Positions 22,731 to 34,891 of a DNA stretch of 64,000 bases are shown here, in pieces. Numbering within the stretch: the first letter of the stretch is position 1; each line of letters begins with the position of its first letter. The DNA lies in the NCBI GenBank assembly GCA_016808115.1, contig JAEQBH010003961.1:310001-374000 (forward strand), in the 5' to 3' direction. A model generated the notes under the pieces. That model had not been told where the DNA came from. It did not search any database and was given only the letters and a program-made list of their open reading frames with translations. The stretch is from Tetrastigma voinierianum. Taxonomy: Eukaryota > Streptophyta > Magnoliopsida > Vitales > Vitaceae. The translations under genes and the position numbers were made by a program.

Positions 22731-23922
22731 AGAACGTTGTTCTTAGATCATCTCTCGGATCAATATGCTTTGCAATACCAACCTCTATATTTGATAAATA
22801 TCACGAAGGTGTCTCTGCGGCGATGAGTATGGCACCATGGTATGCTCACATTGCCGATTCCACGGTAACGGGAGAGTTACCAATGGAGTAAACTGACCTG
22901 AGAACCAGTTCTTCCATCGCGAGGTTAAATTCGTACTATTGGAAGAGTCGTATTTGTTCAAGTATTGTTGATGAGACAAGGAAATGTGTGCGGAAGAAGA
23001 AGCGAGGAAGGAATTCTCGACCATTGCCATGATAGTGCGTGTGGAAGACATTTTGCTTCATAAGCGACCATGAAAGTGCGCATTCGGGCTTTATTGGCGT
23101 CGTTGTTTAAGAATGCCTGCACCATGTGCAAGCGGTGTGATAAGTGCCGGGCGGGGCTTCCGTCGTCACATCCTTGAACCCCATTTTAATAGTTGGAATT
23201 GTTTGATGTATGGGGCATCGACTTCATGGGACGTTCCTACTTCGCCGGTATGCTTACATCCTTGTGGGGGTGGACTACGTGTCGAGTGGAGTTGAAACGA
23301 TTATAATGCGGGGCGGTGACCTGGCGTGCTAAATTCCTAAAGAACATTTTCTCTAGATTGAGGGTTGAGGCAGTGCTCGGTGATGGAGGTTCTCACTTTT
23401 GTAACAAACCCTTTGAGAACCTCTTATCCCAGACTCTTGGTGTTAAGCCTGAGTAGCCACCACAGTATCATCCCCTCGAGCCCGGTGGTCAAGTGGAGCT
23501 GGCCGACGAGAGGAAATAAAGACCATCTGATGAAAGTTATTAATTCTAACGAGGAAGGAGCTGGTCTTTGAAACTTCCTAGACTCATTGTGGGCGGGCGA
23601 GCGACATATAAGACCATCCTCGGCATGTCCGTATCGCTTAGTTTGTAAGCGAGGCTTGCCATTTACCGATGAAATCAAATAAGGCGTGGTGGGCAATGCA
23701 GATATTGAACTTGGATATGAACGGGCTGGCTAAAAGAATGCTTGAGATTGACGAGGTTAGAAGAGGTGAAGCAGCGCGTACTTGATTCCAAAATTGCCGA
23801 AGGATAAAGCGGAAAGTGGAATGATCGGCTCATAACCGGAAAGCTTTCAATCGGGGATCAAGTCTCTGTGACTTATTCAAGCTCCATTTATTTTAGACAG
23901 CTCAAATCCACGATGGGCGGAG
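22731..23922 (+). pseudogene. outer Athila-like integrase, main part
   Basis: HHCC-type zinc region near 23040-23170 (HSGFIG, CTMCKRCDKC), then the core FDVWGIDFMG near 23194-23225, YILVGVDYVS near 23255-23285, AVLGDGGSHFCNKPFENL near 23374-23430 and QYHP near 23464. The first two acidic residues of the catalytic triad are legible and the third lies in frameshifted sequence. The integrase breaks at 23922 where the second Athila-like LTR starts; its C-terminus resumes at 34730. Confidence 0.78.
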
Positions 23923-25394
23923 TGATTAGTACCCAAAAAAGTGCTATTTTGAGCCACATTCAAGATAGGTTTTGAGTGTTTTGCGCACCTAATTATATGA
24001 ATTAAGCCCGATTGTCATGTGCATGTCCGGCTTAGTGCTTCGATTGGTTTGGTGTTTTGGATAGTTTTGGTCTTGGGAACCGATCCAGCAAGCTTGGCTT
24101 CTTGGTCTTGAATGTGAGAATCCTCAGTAGATTCACCAAGGCGAGGCTTTGAAATGTCAAAATGAATTGAAGAGGTGAAGGCAAATTGATGAGAGGTTGA
24201 TGCAGTGGCAAAACAGGCAAAGCAGGAGGAAACCAGGAATTTCGCTATACATTGCTAAAATTTCGCTGGGATTGCGAAAATTTCGCAATCCTAGCGAAAT
24301 TTTCGCTATATGAAATTTTCGCTAAGCTAGCGAAATTTCGCTAGCCTAGCGAAATTTACTATTCATAGCGAAATTTTTCATTTTTGCTATCTCTTGTAAT
24401 TTATTAGGCTGAAATTCCTGCATAAATTACTTTGTGTTTGATATTTTGATTCAAGCGACCATGATTAATTACCATATTTGTCCCTATTGCTCCAATTTCA
24501 TATTTTGAGCCTTTTGTCATTTCACACCTTGGGGTTGGCTATATAAGCTCCTATGACTTTGTAACCACTAACTTTTCATTTTTTTATCACGAAGTTTTCC
24601 GCGGCTTTCATTTTAGGTTTTATTTTGCTCTCTTCTCTCTCCTCTCTCTCATTTTCTCGGCTGCCAAACACACCCCTTGAGGATGGCAACTCAAGGGATG
24701 CTTAGCTAAGCCTCAAAACGAAGAAGGAGGTTGCTAGCTTGGTTTTGGGGTTCACTGCGGGTTGTCGCTTATGCTAAATGTACAGTATGGCGTTTATGGT
24801 TTGAAACTTTCCAAACTAGGGTTTAATGCCATTTAATGTCTTTCTTTTGGTCAATACTTGTCATGCTTTAGGGTTCGATGCATTCTTAATGGTAGATACT
24901 GCGATATCCTTCAGATGTCATTCGAGCCATTGAAATGAGGTTGAATGCTAGGGTTTCAAGCTATTGGGACTAAATGTAGTATTTGATTGGACTCGAATAG
25001 GAGTGGTTACAGGGTTAGGTTTTATAGCTAACCAATCCGGTTTGGCTTTGACTATATGTTATTTGCCATAATGCGAGAAATAACGAGGACATCTTCGCAA
25101 CCCCATTATATCAGTAGTGATCGAACCTTCAAGGTTACCATTTCACACTTTAATTTAAGCCACTTAGGTTGCTCGAGTAAACAACGACTCCCCTTGTTTT
25201 TAACTAAATCCAAAAGTCGAACAAAAAGTCTCACCATTTCTGCCCAGACATTAATACGAATCGTTCGGTGGGATGAAAACCACGTCCCAGTGTTGGAGCC
25301 ACTGAACCATTATCTTGCGATGGCTTGACTTCACGACAATAGGAGTATAGGAAACAAATTTTGTTGATTGGGATCACCTGCGTGGCACGAATCA
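23923..25394 (+). repeat. inner Athila-like 5' LTR
   Basis: 1472 bp, starting TGATTAGTACCC and ending GGCACGAATCA. TATATAAG box at about 24540-24547. At 24236-24380 it carries a cluster of GCGAAATTTCGC-type inverted repeats. Confidence 0.83.
24236..24380. repeat. palindrome cluster built on GCGAAATTTCGC in LTR U3
   Basis: Ten or so copies of TAGCGAAATTT or its complement alternate here. 24326-24345 is a perfect 20-bp palindrome, GCTAGCGAAATTTCGCTAGC. A second, ATTGCGAAA(A)TTTCGCAAT, lies at about 24271-24289. The cluster lies 160-300 bp upstream of the TATA box. Diverged versions occur in the other LTRs. Confidence 0.85.
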
Positions 25395-25396
25395 AA

Positions 25397-25419
25397 TGGC
25401 GCGGATTAGGAATGGTGTA
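25397..25419 (+). promoter_or_regulatory. inner Athila-like primer-binding site
   Basis: TGGCGCGGATTAGGAATGG starts two bases after the LTR, a degraded tRNA-Asp-type site as in Athila. It identifies 23923-25394 as the 5' LTR. Confidence 0.6.
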
Positions 25420-25779
25420 AACTCACATTATGATGAGTTAATGTACTTGTAATCCGCATTACAAGTGTAGAGTGACCTTTAACCCTTTTGAATTTCATTT
25501 CTTGTGTAGCTACTGATTTTCACTACTTGGCGATTCTTGCTTGTTCCCCTGTCGGTTTTTGTTTTGGCTAACAGACACTCTTTGGCAAGCTTTGTTTGTG
25601 CTCTTTGTTTTGTTTCATTTTGTCTGGCTTGGTGTTTATCTGACCAGAATGGAGGATATCAATTGAATTCTGAAAGTGAGTGCCCAGGTTGAGCAGAAAT
25701 TTTGTGAAATCAATATTACTGTTGACAAATGGATCCTCTACCTAAGGAGCAATTCAGCAAGCACCTATGAATCAACGAC

Positions 25780-26720
25780 ATACGGTCGATGAGGGATCAC
25801 GTATTACATCCCTCTAGAGTGAGTGCTCCTTCTGCATCGTACCTCTGTGAGGATGTAGCGATAAGACCACACTGAGTGCCCTGCTTCCCACATTTCATGG
25901 TATGAAGAATGAAAATCCATATTCTACATACGGGATTTTGAGAGTATGCATAACTTTTAAGGAGGGTATAGCAGATATGTGTTGAAGTTGAAAGCATTCT
26001 GGGTTAACCCTCGAGATGGCTTAAACATGGCTCAATTCACGGGTAGAAGCGATTAGAGGGGTAAGGTCGATCTTCAAGCTGAATTTTTGAAGAGGTGTAG
26101 TGCAACGAGACCCGACAATTTGAAGAGACGGATCTACACTTACTCGGCCTATGACAATGAGAAATTCTATCGGTGTTGAAAGGTTCATGGAGACCATCGA
26201 TGCATGTCCACCATGGTTTTGATACATGGATGCTAGTGAATCATTTCTATAATGGTATGTCCCCTGCCATGAAACAGCGCTAGAAAAAACCATGTGTGGA
26301 GCGATTTTGAGCAAAATCGGATGAAACCATAGTTTCTTGAATTATGTGGCTGAGAATTTCGAGGCTTGGGATGAGCAGAATCGAGGAAGCTGAAGAATGA
26401 AGCCTTCGACCCACCAAAGGGAGGCATTTATGCACTTTTCAGAATATGGAAATGAAGCGAGAATATCAACCTAGCTAGGAAGATGGAAGAGCTTTGGAAG
26501 GAAAAGGCTCCATGAAGTGCGGCGTGGTGAAAATACCCGTACGAGGCGATCCATGCATCAATTGTCGCCTTGTCCATCGGGGAGAACAACCCATCAGAAT
26601 GCCCCTCGATGAAGGATTTGATGTCGAGCATGCTAATCGCGGTGGACGATACAAGCCCGACCTAATGCCCCGTAAGTATCGTACAATTCGATTGGAAGAA
26701 TCACCCCAATCTCTCTGAAA
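25780..26720 (+). pseudogene. inner Athila-like gag remnant
   Basis: Readable pieces: MRDHVLHPSRVSAPSASYL, then VHHGFDTWMLVNHFYNGMSP and AMKQ, TKGRHLCTF, and a basic C-terminal part. The order equals that of 18990-20040 in the outer element. Frames shift every 50-150 bp. Confidence 0.7.
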
Positions 26721-27059
26721 CCTAATCCCCACCCTTTATGTGCTGGTGCCAAACAACGATTTGGTTCCTCATCTCGGCTCCTGACCATCATCATCCACTT
26801 CTCTGTTGAACGAGCTATATTGAATTTGAGAAGCGAGGTGGTGGCGATTTTGTGGAAGAACAAAAGGATCAACGTCTGGTGGCGAGGTGAAATCACGTCA
26901 GAAAGTACATTGAACAAAAGAATAGATGGGCTCGAGGCAATATGTCGAAAATTGATAACTTCACAGTATTCAATTACAAGATCGACAACTGCGGAAGTAC
27001 GGGGAGAGAAGGTTCCCTTCCCAAACATTGCCAAATCCAAAAGGAGTCCATGAGGTAGG

Positions 27060-27900
27060 TTCATCCAGCAATTCAAGGATAGATGAAGTGAAAGCTATCA
27101 TCACTCTGAGGAGTGGAAAAGAGATAGAGTAACCAGTGCCCATAATTGCTGAAGAAACATGCAAGGAAAAGGAAGCTGAGCCTGAAAGGGTAATAATCAG
27201 TGAAGATCTAGTGAAGAAAAGCATGCCCCCTCCATTTCCCCAAGCACTAAGGGGTAAAAAAAAAATCCCGAACCAAGCTGAAATTTGGGAGGTGCTAAGG
27301 CAAGTGAAGGTGAACATTCCATTGCTTGAAATGATTAAGCAGGTCCCAACATATTTAAGTTTCTTAAAGGACACAGTACGGTCGAAGGATTAGGCATTGA
27401 AAAGAAGCCTTCACGGCCAGAACAAGTCGATTACCATAATCGGAGCAAGAACCAGTCAAATATAAGGATCTAGGATCCCCCATGATATCGATCGACATTG
27501 GTGGACTTGCATAGACAAGCCTTCTTGGGCGGGCAGTGTAAACCCTCTTGCCATACTCGGTGTATAGCGGAGTTAGGTTTGGGGAATCAAACCTACGACA
27601 TCACTTTGTCATTGGCCAAATGATCGGTGAAGATTCCTAAGGGAATAGTTGAGATGTCTTGGTAAGGTGGACAAATTATCTTTGCCCGATGAAAGCTTTG
27701 TAGTGCTTGATCAGAACGATAACAAATGGGCGATCATGTGCGGTATCTGGGAAGACCATTTTAGCCCTTTACTTGATGCAATCATGTTACTTGAAATGGA
27801 GTCATGCAACTCACATTTGGCAACATGACATTAGACTCCAATGTGCACTTGAGTAACAAGCACAAGCTAGTGGAAAATGGCAATCAAGGGACTGATGAAG
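27060..27900 (+). pseudogene. inner Athila-like gag-protease linker and protease
   Basis: VKAIITLRSGKEI-type linker near 27090-27130, PPPFPQALRG and EVLRQVKVNIPLLEMIKQVP at 27229-27350, then broken protease (YKDLGSPMISIDIGG near 27460-27500; no legible DFGAS). The fragment ends near GVMQLTFGNMTLDSN-type sequence at 27795-27845, just upstream of where RT should begin; the third LTR starts at 27901. Confidence 0.72.
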
Positions 27901-29520
27901 TGATTAGTGCCCAAAAAGTGCTATTTTGAACCTTTATTCGATAGTTTTGGAGTGCTTTTCTTGGCACTAATCATATCAATTAAGCGATTGGCGTGTGTAG
28001 GTCACTTAGTACCAACGCTGATGCTGTTCGAGTTTGTTTTTGGTAATTTCGCAGGTCTTTGCGTACCTCAGCCATTTAGTTCAAATCTGATGTTAAGATA
28101 CGTGTCGAATACTGAAGATTCACGATGTCTTCATCCATTAAAAATGAGGGAATGTGAAGTGGATTTTGAAGGAAGGAGGATGCAGTGGGGATCAGTATGT
28201 TGGGCCTTGATGAAACAAGCGGAATGTTCGTATGATTGCGAAAATTTCGCTGCGGATTATGGTGCGTCTTGTAAAATTTGCCAATCTAGCGAAATGAAAT
28301 TTAAGCTAGGCTAGCGAGAAATTTACGCTAACTAGCGACCTATGTGCTAATAATTTCCAATTTCGCTATCTTCGCACAGAGCTAGCTAGGCTAAGTAATT
28401 TAGCTAACTAACGAGGAAATTCATGATGATGTGAAATTTCTTGATTTAAGCTATCTGTAGAATTTATTTAGGCTAAGCAATTGGCTAAACTAATATGAGT
28501 ACCCAGCCTATCTTATGAAATTCTCCTGCATAGCTAAATTCTTTGCTTGTGTTTTTGAGTATTTTGGTTCCTAAATGACCACGTTTTGATGTATTACCAT
28601 TTTGACCCTTATGCGGGTTTCATATTTTAGGCATTTTTGTATTTTTCACACTTTGGGGGTTGTATATAAGCCCCTCAGGCTTTGTAGCTAAGCGACTTTT
28701 CATTTTATAAAGTTTCCCGCAGCTTTCATTTTAGGGTTTCATTTTTCTCTATTCTCTATTGCTCTCTTTCATTTTCTGCCCGGTTGCCAAACACCTGAGG
28801 ATGGCCAAACTCAAGGGATGTAGCTAAGCCTCCTTAGCCTTGAAGATGAGGGTTGCTAAACTGGTTTTGGGGTTACTGCGAGGTTGTCCTCATACTTTGA
28901 ATATTCACAGTGCGCATTTATATAGTTATCGACTTTCAAACTAGGGGTTTAATGCCATGTAATGTCTTTCCATAATTAATACTTTGCCATGCTTTGGGTT
29001 GGTGCATTCTTAATGGTAGATGCTTGACATTCTTCAGATGTCATTCTGAGCTGGCTGAATGAGGTTAAGTGCTAGGGTTTATTGAATGGACTTCAGATGT
29101 TTAGTACTTGGGTTGACTTTCGAATAGGAGTGGTTTTAGGGTTAGGTTTATAGCTAAACAAAGAACCGGTTTGGCTTGATATATGTCATTTGTACTAATG
29201 CGAGAAGGCTTAGAATTGTTTATAATACCCTAATGTTGTCCAAGCTAGTGACCCAGCCTTGAGTTACCATTTCACACTTTCATTTAAACCAATCTGATTG
29301 ACAATTAAACAACTTGACCTCCTGTTTTTAACCAGTAGAAATCAAACTCAAAGCCTCACCATTTTCAAACAACGATCTTTTGTCATTAGGTAGGATGAAA
29401 AGCCCCGTCCAGTGTTCGACCACTGAAACTAGCTATCTGCGATGGCTTGACTACAACAATGGAGGAACTTAGGAATATAAAATTTTTGTTGATTCGCATC
29501 ACCTGCGAGTGGCAGAATCA
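27901..29520 (+). repeat. third Athila-like LTR, at the pol deletion
   Basis: 1620 bp, starting TGATTAGTGCCC and ending GGCAGAATCA, with TATATAAG at 28663-28670. No primer site follows, so it is not a 5' LTR in use. Flanks TGAAG and TGATC are not an exact duplication. It is either a solo LTR inserted near a deletion or the scar of recombination between related elements. Confidence 0.75.
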
Positions 29521-31640
29521 TGATCTGCTCAGTTGACCCACATGCGACCAGTATATAGAATTGCAGAATTGGTTAAGGAAAATGAAACGAAGGATTGAAT
29601 GCTTTAGTCATTCCTGCAGAGTCAACAATCAGCCCAAAATCACCCGGTGAAGAAAATCAACACGAATGGACGAGCATGAAGGTACAACGGCACAAGCGAT
29701 CAGGGGTTAAAGGCTCCTCCTCCTTGACCCTCGAATTGGTAAATATGTGAAATTGAGCTGGTTTGGTGTTCTCACAAGCCAGTGCAGCTCAAAAATTTTG
29801 GTTTGTTTAAAGTGGTCGATTTTGATAGTTACTATTTTTAGTAGTTTCCTTTTAGTAGCCTAATTTTAATTTTTTTATTATTATTATTATTCTTAGGTTT
29901 TTGTTAAAAAATAATAATTATTTTTATTTTGTTTTTAATGCGCCTAAACAAAATTTTATATTTTTATTTGCGGATGGATAATGAATTGACGAATTTCGCT
30001 ATAATAAGCGAAATTAAGCGTCTGTGACTCTTCGACCAAGCCTCCCGCTTCCCGTGGCTTGATGATCGCGCCTGCCTCGGTGTCTTGATCTCCATTGCGA
30101 TGCCTCCCGGCAGCTCAGTATGGCAGAGCCTGCTTTATCATCGATCGAGTGCTGGTTCAGTGCCACTGAGCCCTCGCGCCCCAGCTTTCTGTAGCTCAGC
30201 CATGATGTCATGTTTGCCCTTTGCACCATCGGGCCCTCGGCCCCAGCTGGTAGGAGCCTAGTCCCGGCCACTTCCACTCCTAGTGCTTGAGCCCCGCTCC
30301 GCCCTATGCACTCTCCGACCAGGCATGGTCCGCACCGGGGAAGACTCCCACTATACCCAGGCTGGTCGTTCAAGACTAGAGATGGAGGACCCGCACACTA
30401 CCACGCCCGCCCATTCTCCGACTCCGCCTCAGAAATTGCGTACCGCAGCCTGGGGCCGCAGCTCGAGGAGCCCTCAGTGATCCGTGGAGGTATCGGGACG
30501 TGGGCCGGGGACCCCCGACCCCTTCCCCGGTGCCTCGAGACTACATAGGAGGGCCCTACTCTGCCGGACCTCGACATCGGGGGCCCTGGGAGTCCTCGAC
30601 ATCTCTACCACCCATCCCCCCAAAGAAAGGAGAGCTCATCGCTTCATCTATCACCGCCCCGAGGATTTGGGGGCAATAAGAAATTACTGTGACCCCGATT
30701 CCGGAACGATCCGCACGATGTAGACTTCCATGGGGAGACCTATTATACATGCCAGCATTGACCGCTGACCCCCGGTTCAGAGACTCCATGAGGTTGATCA
30801 CGCAGTACTCCCTGCTGCCATTTATGACACCGCCCCGGGTGGTGCTTCAGTTCTACCACTCCATGACTTCCCGGGGAGTGCCGAGTCCGCTGGAGCTCCG
30901 ATTCACCATTGATGATCGACGGAGTAATTCGAGCGCCAGACATTTCACCAGACGGGCCTCGCTTACAGAGCAGCCAATTCGAGGATATCGAGATTGGCCA
31001 CAACCAACACAGCTGGAGATGGTCCGACCGTCTCGCGAGATACCACCTGTGGCTGACCAAAGATTCTTCCGAGGCAGGCAGCTTCCACCCCGCATGCTTC
31101 GTGGATCACCTCGCTCGACGCCTTGTTCCCGCTTGCAAAGACTACGCTCACGCTAGGAGCCATACCGAGGCCCTGCATCGGACTTCGGAGGGATTCTGCC
31201 CGCCCCTCCAGCCGGGTCATGACCGCCCTGCTGCACTTTGAGGATAAGGTCCACCGCAAGGGCCTGGTTCGAGCAGAGGGTTTACCATCATGATGCTCGC
31301 TACGAGCCAGTCCCGAGGCACTGGGATTCCTGAGGAGCTCAAAGATCGTAGAGGAGGATCCGATGTCTCGTGTCCTGTCCTTAGAGCGATCCTTGACCAT
31401 GTCGATCTCCTTTCTCCTCCAAAGATCGAATCGTGAGGAGTGCACTGTGACGAGGTAAACAGAGGATCCCGATGGGAGATGATCCTGTTCCTGAGGTAAA
31501 GGTAGAGATGGGGAGGAGCCCAATGCCAGATTCGTCTCCTCCATCTCCTCCTCCACCTCCTTCGGCCCCAGCCCCTGCTGACACTGCCGGCCCTTCATCT
31601 ATAGCGCAGCATTCTCCGGAGCATGTTCAGGTTAGTTAGA
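29521..31640 (+). pseudogene. inner Athila-like pol tail and third ORF (putative plant transposon protein domain)
   Basis: 29521-29740 ends with a pol-tail-like LLLLDPR. An AT-rich spacer with GAATTTCGCTATAATAAGCG at about 29993-30012 follows. The GC-rich ORF-3 region from about 30020 is proline- and arginine-rich, then carries the conserved block FRDSMRLITQYSLLPFMTP and VVLQFYHSMTSRGVPSPLEL (30776-30900), then frameshifted pieces up to about 31430. The block is nearly repeated at 35858-36000. Such third ORFs occur downstream of pol in Athila; the role is not established. Minus-strand frames here are shadows. Confidence 0.65.
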
Positions 31641-33211
31641 GGGAGCCACGTCATTACGGATGCCGTCACAAGGGCCATAATTAATACTGTGCTATTGTCA
31701 TTGGATCCATTTGTCAGTCTTGAGCCGAAATACTATAGAGTGTTACTTCAATGATGCCATGCTTCTATCGCATCATGAGCCACCTTTGGCCTCCTACCGA
31801 GCCTACACATCGAGATCACCCACAAAGAATGTTCTCCTGGGGACATGCTAGCATAAGATTCGCAAAGAAATGGATCCACTGGAAGACATCCACCATCACC
31901 GCGAGAGTGAGGTGGTCACACTCCTTTCTCTAGCTTTCCTATCCAGTGAGGCATGTTTATACTTTGGTTGGGAGGAAAAGCTGGAGTTAGGAGTGTCTTC
32001 TATTATATTTTGTACTATTTTCAGCTTTATCAACTGCCTACTCATTTGTATAGGATTCATGTATTAGCCAATAGTAGGCAGTGATACTTTTGTTATGACT
32101 AGCTATATTAAGCATGTATTAGCCAGTTTGGTTATATCAAAAGCTTTATAGCATTATTTACAGTTTATTACACTTTTGCAAATCATTTTTGTACCTACAT
32201 TTTGTGTTTCTACTCTTGCCTTTAGTTGAAAAATCAAGCCTCAGATGGTCTTAATGATAGAACAATTCCATGCATGATTTAGTTTTTAATAATCGAGGTT
32301 TCAGCATATTCAACCTTGAACATTCCCTCGTATTAATTCGCACACCGCACACCCGATTGTACCAATAGGTTGAGAAGCTATATACCTCTTTCCACTTTGC
32401 AGCTTCGCCTTGTGACTGGCTAAGACCGCACAGGTTTGGTACTCTACATTAAGACCAATGTAGTCCTCCAAATGAAAAGGAAAAGAAAAAGCAAAAAGAA
32501 AAGGAAAAGAAGAAAAAGAAGAATAAAAGCCGTGACGCTTTGCCTTGAAACCGAACACGATCCGAGGTATATGCATGAAGCTTTTAAAGCCCGATGCCCT
32601 AAACCTTAATCGTCAGGAGTCATCAACTTAGTGTTCAGCTACACAGGTAGACGGGTTAAGTTTAGCGTGGTTGGGAAAAGCTTAATTTCGAAATCATTCG
32701 AGTCCGGGTGAAGCTCATATAGTTTGTGGTCATTGACTTTTCGCTTGATGCCCTAAACCTTAATTGGTTAGGAGTCATCGATGGACCGCTACACTCCGAC
32801 TTCGTGAAGTCGAAGCTTCTTTGGGTGATTGCACCCTACATCGTAAATCAAGGAAGAAATAAGAGTGTAACTAGTCCTATTTAGGTTGGTCAACATTTTC
32901 AGGCCATGGCAGTAGCTAGGTTGGGGGGAGGGAATAGCTTTGCAATTTATTGGTCTAACCCGTTACCTTAGGAACAAATAGATTTGGTAGAAGTTCAGGT
33001 CGACCCTTGGAACCGATGTCACCTCTAAACTCGTTTATATGGTTTTGTGGTTCTTTCATGCCAGTTTTCATACGCAGTGTAAATTGTTCATTTTAAAGGT
33101 AACAGACATACATCTTTGAACCATATACACTTTTGTAAAAGCACAAAGATGCATACTTTATTATTTCAGTATCAAGTATGAATTAGCAACGTGCCTGGCT
33201 GTGTGGGGGTG
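31641..33211 (+). other. inner Athila-like 3' region with internal purine tract
   Basis: No gene. A 60-bp A/G tract at 32470-32529 lies 683 bp before the 3' LTR. A second purine run, GTGTGGGGGTG (about 33201-33211), directly precedes the LTR and is the expected polypurine primer. Confidence 0.6.
32470..32529 (+). promoter_or_regulatory. internal polypurine tract, inner element
   Basis: About 60 bp, nearly all A and G (GAAAAGGAAAAGAAAAAG-type). Matched by 37631-37680 in the outer element at the same distance from its LTR start. Confidence 0.55.
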
Positions 33212-34729
33212 TGATTGCATCAAAGTGCTATTTGAGCCCTATTCAAGATAGGTTTCTGAAAGTGTTTTTTGCGACCACCATATGAATTAAGCCAATTGTC
33301 ATGTGCATGTCCGCTTAGTGCTTCATTGGTTTTCGAGGATTGTTTTGGATAGTTTTGCAGGTCTGGGAACTTCAACAAGAAGCTTGGCTTTCAAAATAAT
33401 GAGAATCCTCACGATTTCACCAAGCCGAGGCGTTGAAACAACAAATGAATTGGAAGAATCAAGGCAAATTGATGAGAGGTCGATGCTGGCAAACAGTAAA
33501 GCAGAGGAAACCAGAATTTCCACTATACATTGCGAAATTTCACTGGATTGGGCGGTGTACTCAGTAATCATAAGCGTAAATTTTCAACTTAAATAAATTC
33601 GCTATAGGAATTTTTTCGCTTGCTTAGCCAAATCTCGTTTAGCCTAGAGAAATTTATTATTCATAGCTTAAATTTTTCATTTTCAATATTCTAGGAATTT
33701 CGCTAAAGATAGCTTAAATTTTCATGAGTTAGCGAAATTCCCGCATAGCGAAATTGTTTCGTGTTTTTGATATTTTGATTCCAAACGACCACGATTAATT
33801 ACCATGTTGTCCCTATTGTAATTTCATATTTTAGGCCTTTTTGTCATTTCACACCTTGGGGTTGGCTATATAAGCTCCCCTACAACTTTGTAACCCTAAC
33901 TTTTCATTTTTTTATGCAAGTTTTCCCGCAGCTTTCATTTTAGGTTTTATTTTGCTCTCTTCTCTCTCCTCCTCTTCTTCATTTTCTGGCCGCTAAACAC
34001 ACCCTTGAGGATGACAACTCAAGGATGCTTCGCAAGCCTCCAAAACTTGAAGAGGAGGGTTGCTAGCTTGGTTTTGGGGTTACTGCAGGTTGTCCTTATG
34101 CTTTAAAATGCTACAAGTATGGCATTTATATTCAAACTCTTCCAAACTAGGTTTAATGCCATTTAATGTCTTTCTTTCGTCAATACTTGTTTATAAAGCT
34201 TAGGTTCGCGCATTCTTACGGTAGATGCACCTATCTCTTAGATGTCATTTCACTTGAGCTACTGAAATGAGGTTGAATGCTGTGGTTTCAAACCTGGATC
34301 AATTTTAAATGCTTAGTATTTGATTGACTCAAATAGAGTGGTTCTAGGGTTAGGTTTTATAGCTAAACAAAAATCCGGTTTTGGCTTTAACTATATGTTA
34401 TTTGCCATAATGCGAGGAAATAACCCGAGGACATCTTCATAACCCCATTATATCAAGCTAGTGATCCAAACCTTCAAGGTTACCATTTCACACTTTAATT
34501 TAGTTTCACTTCGCTGTTCGCAGAACAAACTTCAACTCCCCTGCTTTAACTAAATCCAAAAGTCCAAACAAAAGTCTCACCATTTGCAAACATTAATACG
34601 AATCATTCATGGGATGAAAACCCATCCCCGTGTTCGACCCTAGACCACTATACTGGGCAAAGAGCTTGACTACAGCAGAGGAGTATAGAAACAAATTTTT
34701 TGATTCTATCACCCACGTGGCACGAATCA
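33212..34729 (+). repeat. inner Athila-like 3' LTR
   Basis: 1518 bp, starting TGATTGCATC and ending GGCACGAATCA, with TATATAAG at 33867-33874 and the diverged GCGAAATTT cluster at 33515-33760. Closest to 23923-25394. Followed directly by the outer integrase C-terminus. Confidence 0.83.
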
Positions 34730-34891
34730 ACGGGCCCATTTATCATCCATCAAGCATATCTGAATGGTTCGGTTGACCTTCTCAACCCAAAAGACAAGAG
34801 AGTATTCAAGGTTAACGGGCAACGAGTGAAACCCTATGCTGTTCGCCACTCTGCAGAAGAGGAGGAGATATCCCTCCTTGATCCTCCATGA
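34730..34891 (+). pseudogene. outer Athila-like integrase C-terminus
   Basis: Reads GPFIIHQAYLNGSVDLLNP, then FKVNGQRVKPYAVRHSA and ends EEEEISLLDPP with a stop. This is the conserved C-terminal module of Athila integrase, continuing the frame that stops at 23922. Well preserved over 53 codons. Confidence 0.82.

Larger units (their letters stand above)
23923..34729 (+). mobile_element. inner Athila-like element with three LTRs, pol deleted
   Basis: 5' LTR 23923-25394 with primer site, gag and protease at 25400-27900, a third LTR at 27901-29520, the last piece of pol and a third ORF at 29521-31640, a 3' region with purine tract, and a 3' LTR 33212-34729. RT, RNase H and most of integrase are absent. 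The element interrupts the integrase of the outer one: GPFIIHQAY-type C-terminus resumes right after it. The flanks CGGAG and ACGGG are not a clean target duplication. Confidence 0.75.

Noticed and set aside
24236..24380. CRISPR-like or terminator-like repeats
   Set aside because: The repeated palindromes have no regular spacers, occur in LTR copies and the DNA is plant nuclear.
24236..24380. E2F-type binding sites
   Set aside because: The core is GCGAAATT, not the TTT(C/G)(C/G)CGC consensus, so a specific factor cannot be named.
30963..31598. 211-codon minus-strand open frame
   Set aside because: It lies opposite the GC-rich third ORF of the Athila-like element, where the plus strand has the recognisable conserved block. 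High GC opens frames on both strands and the minus-strand translation has no known motif.
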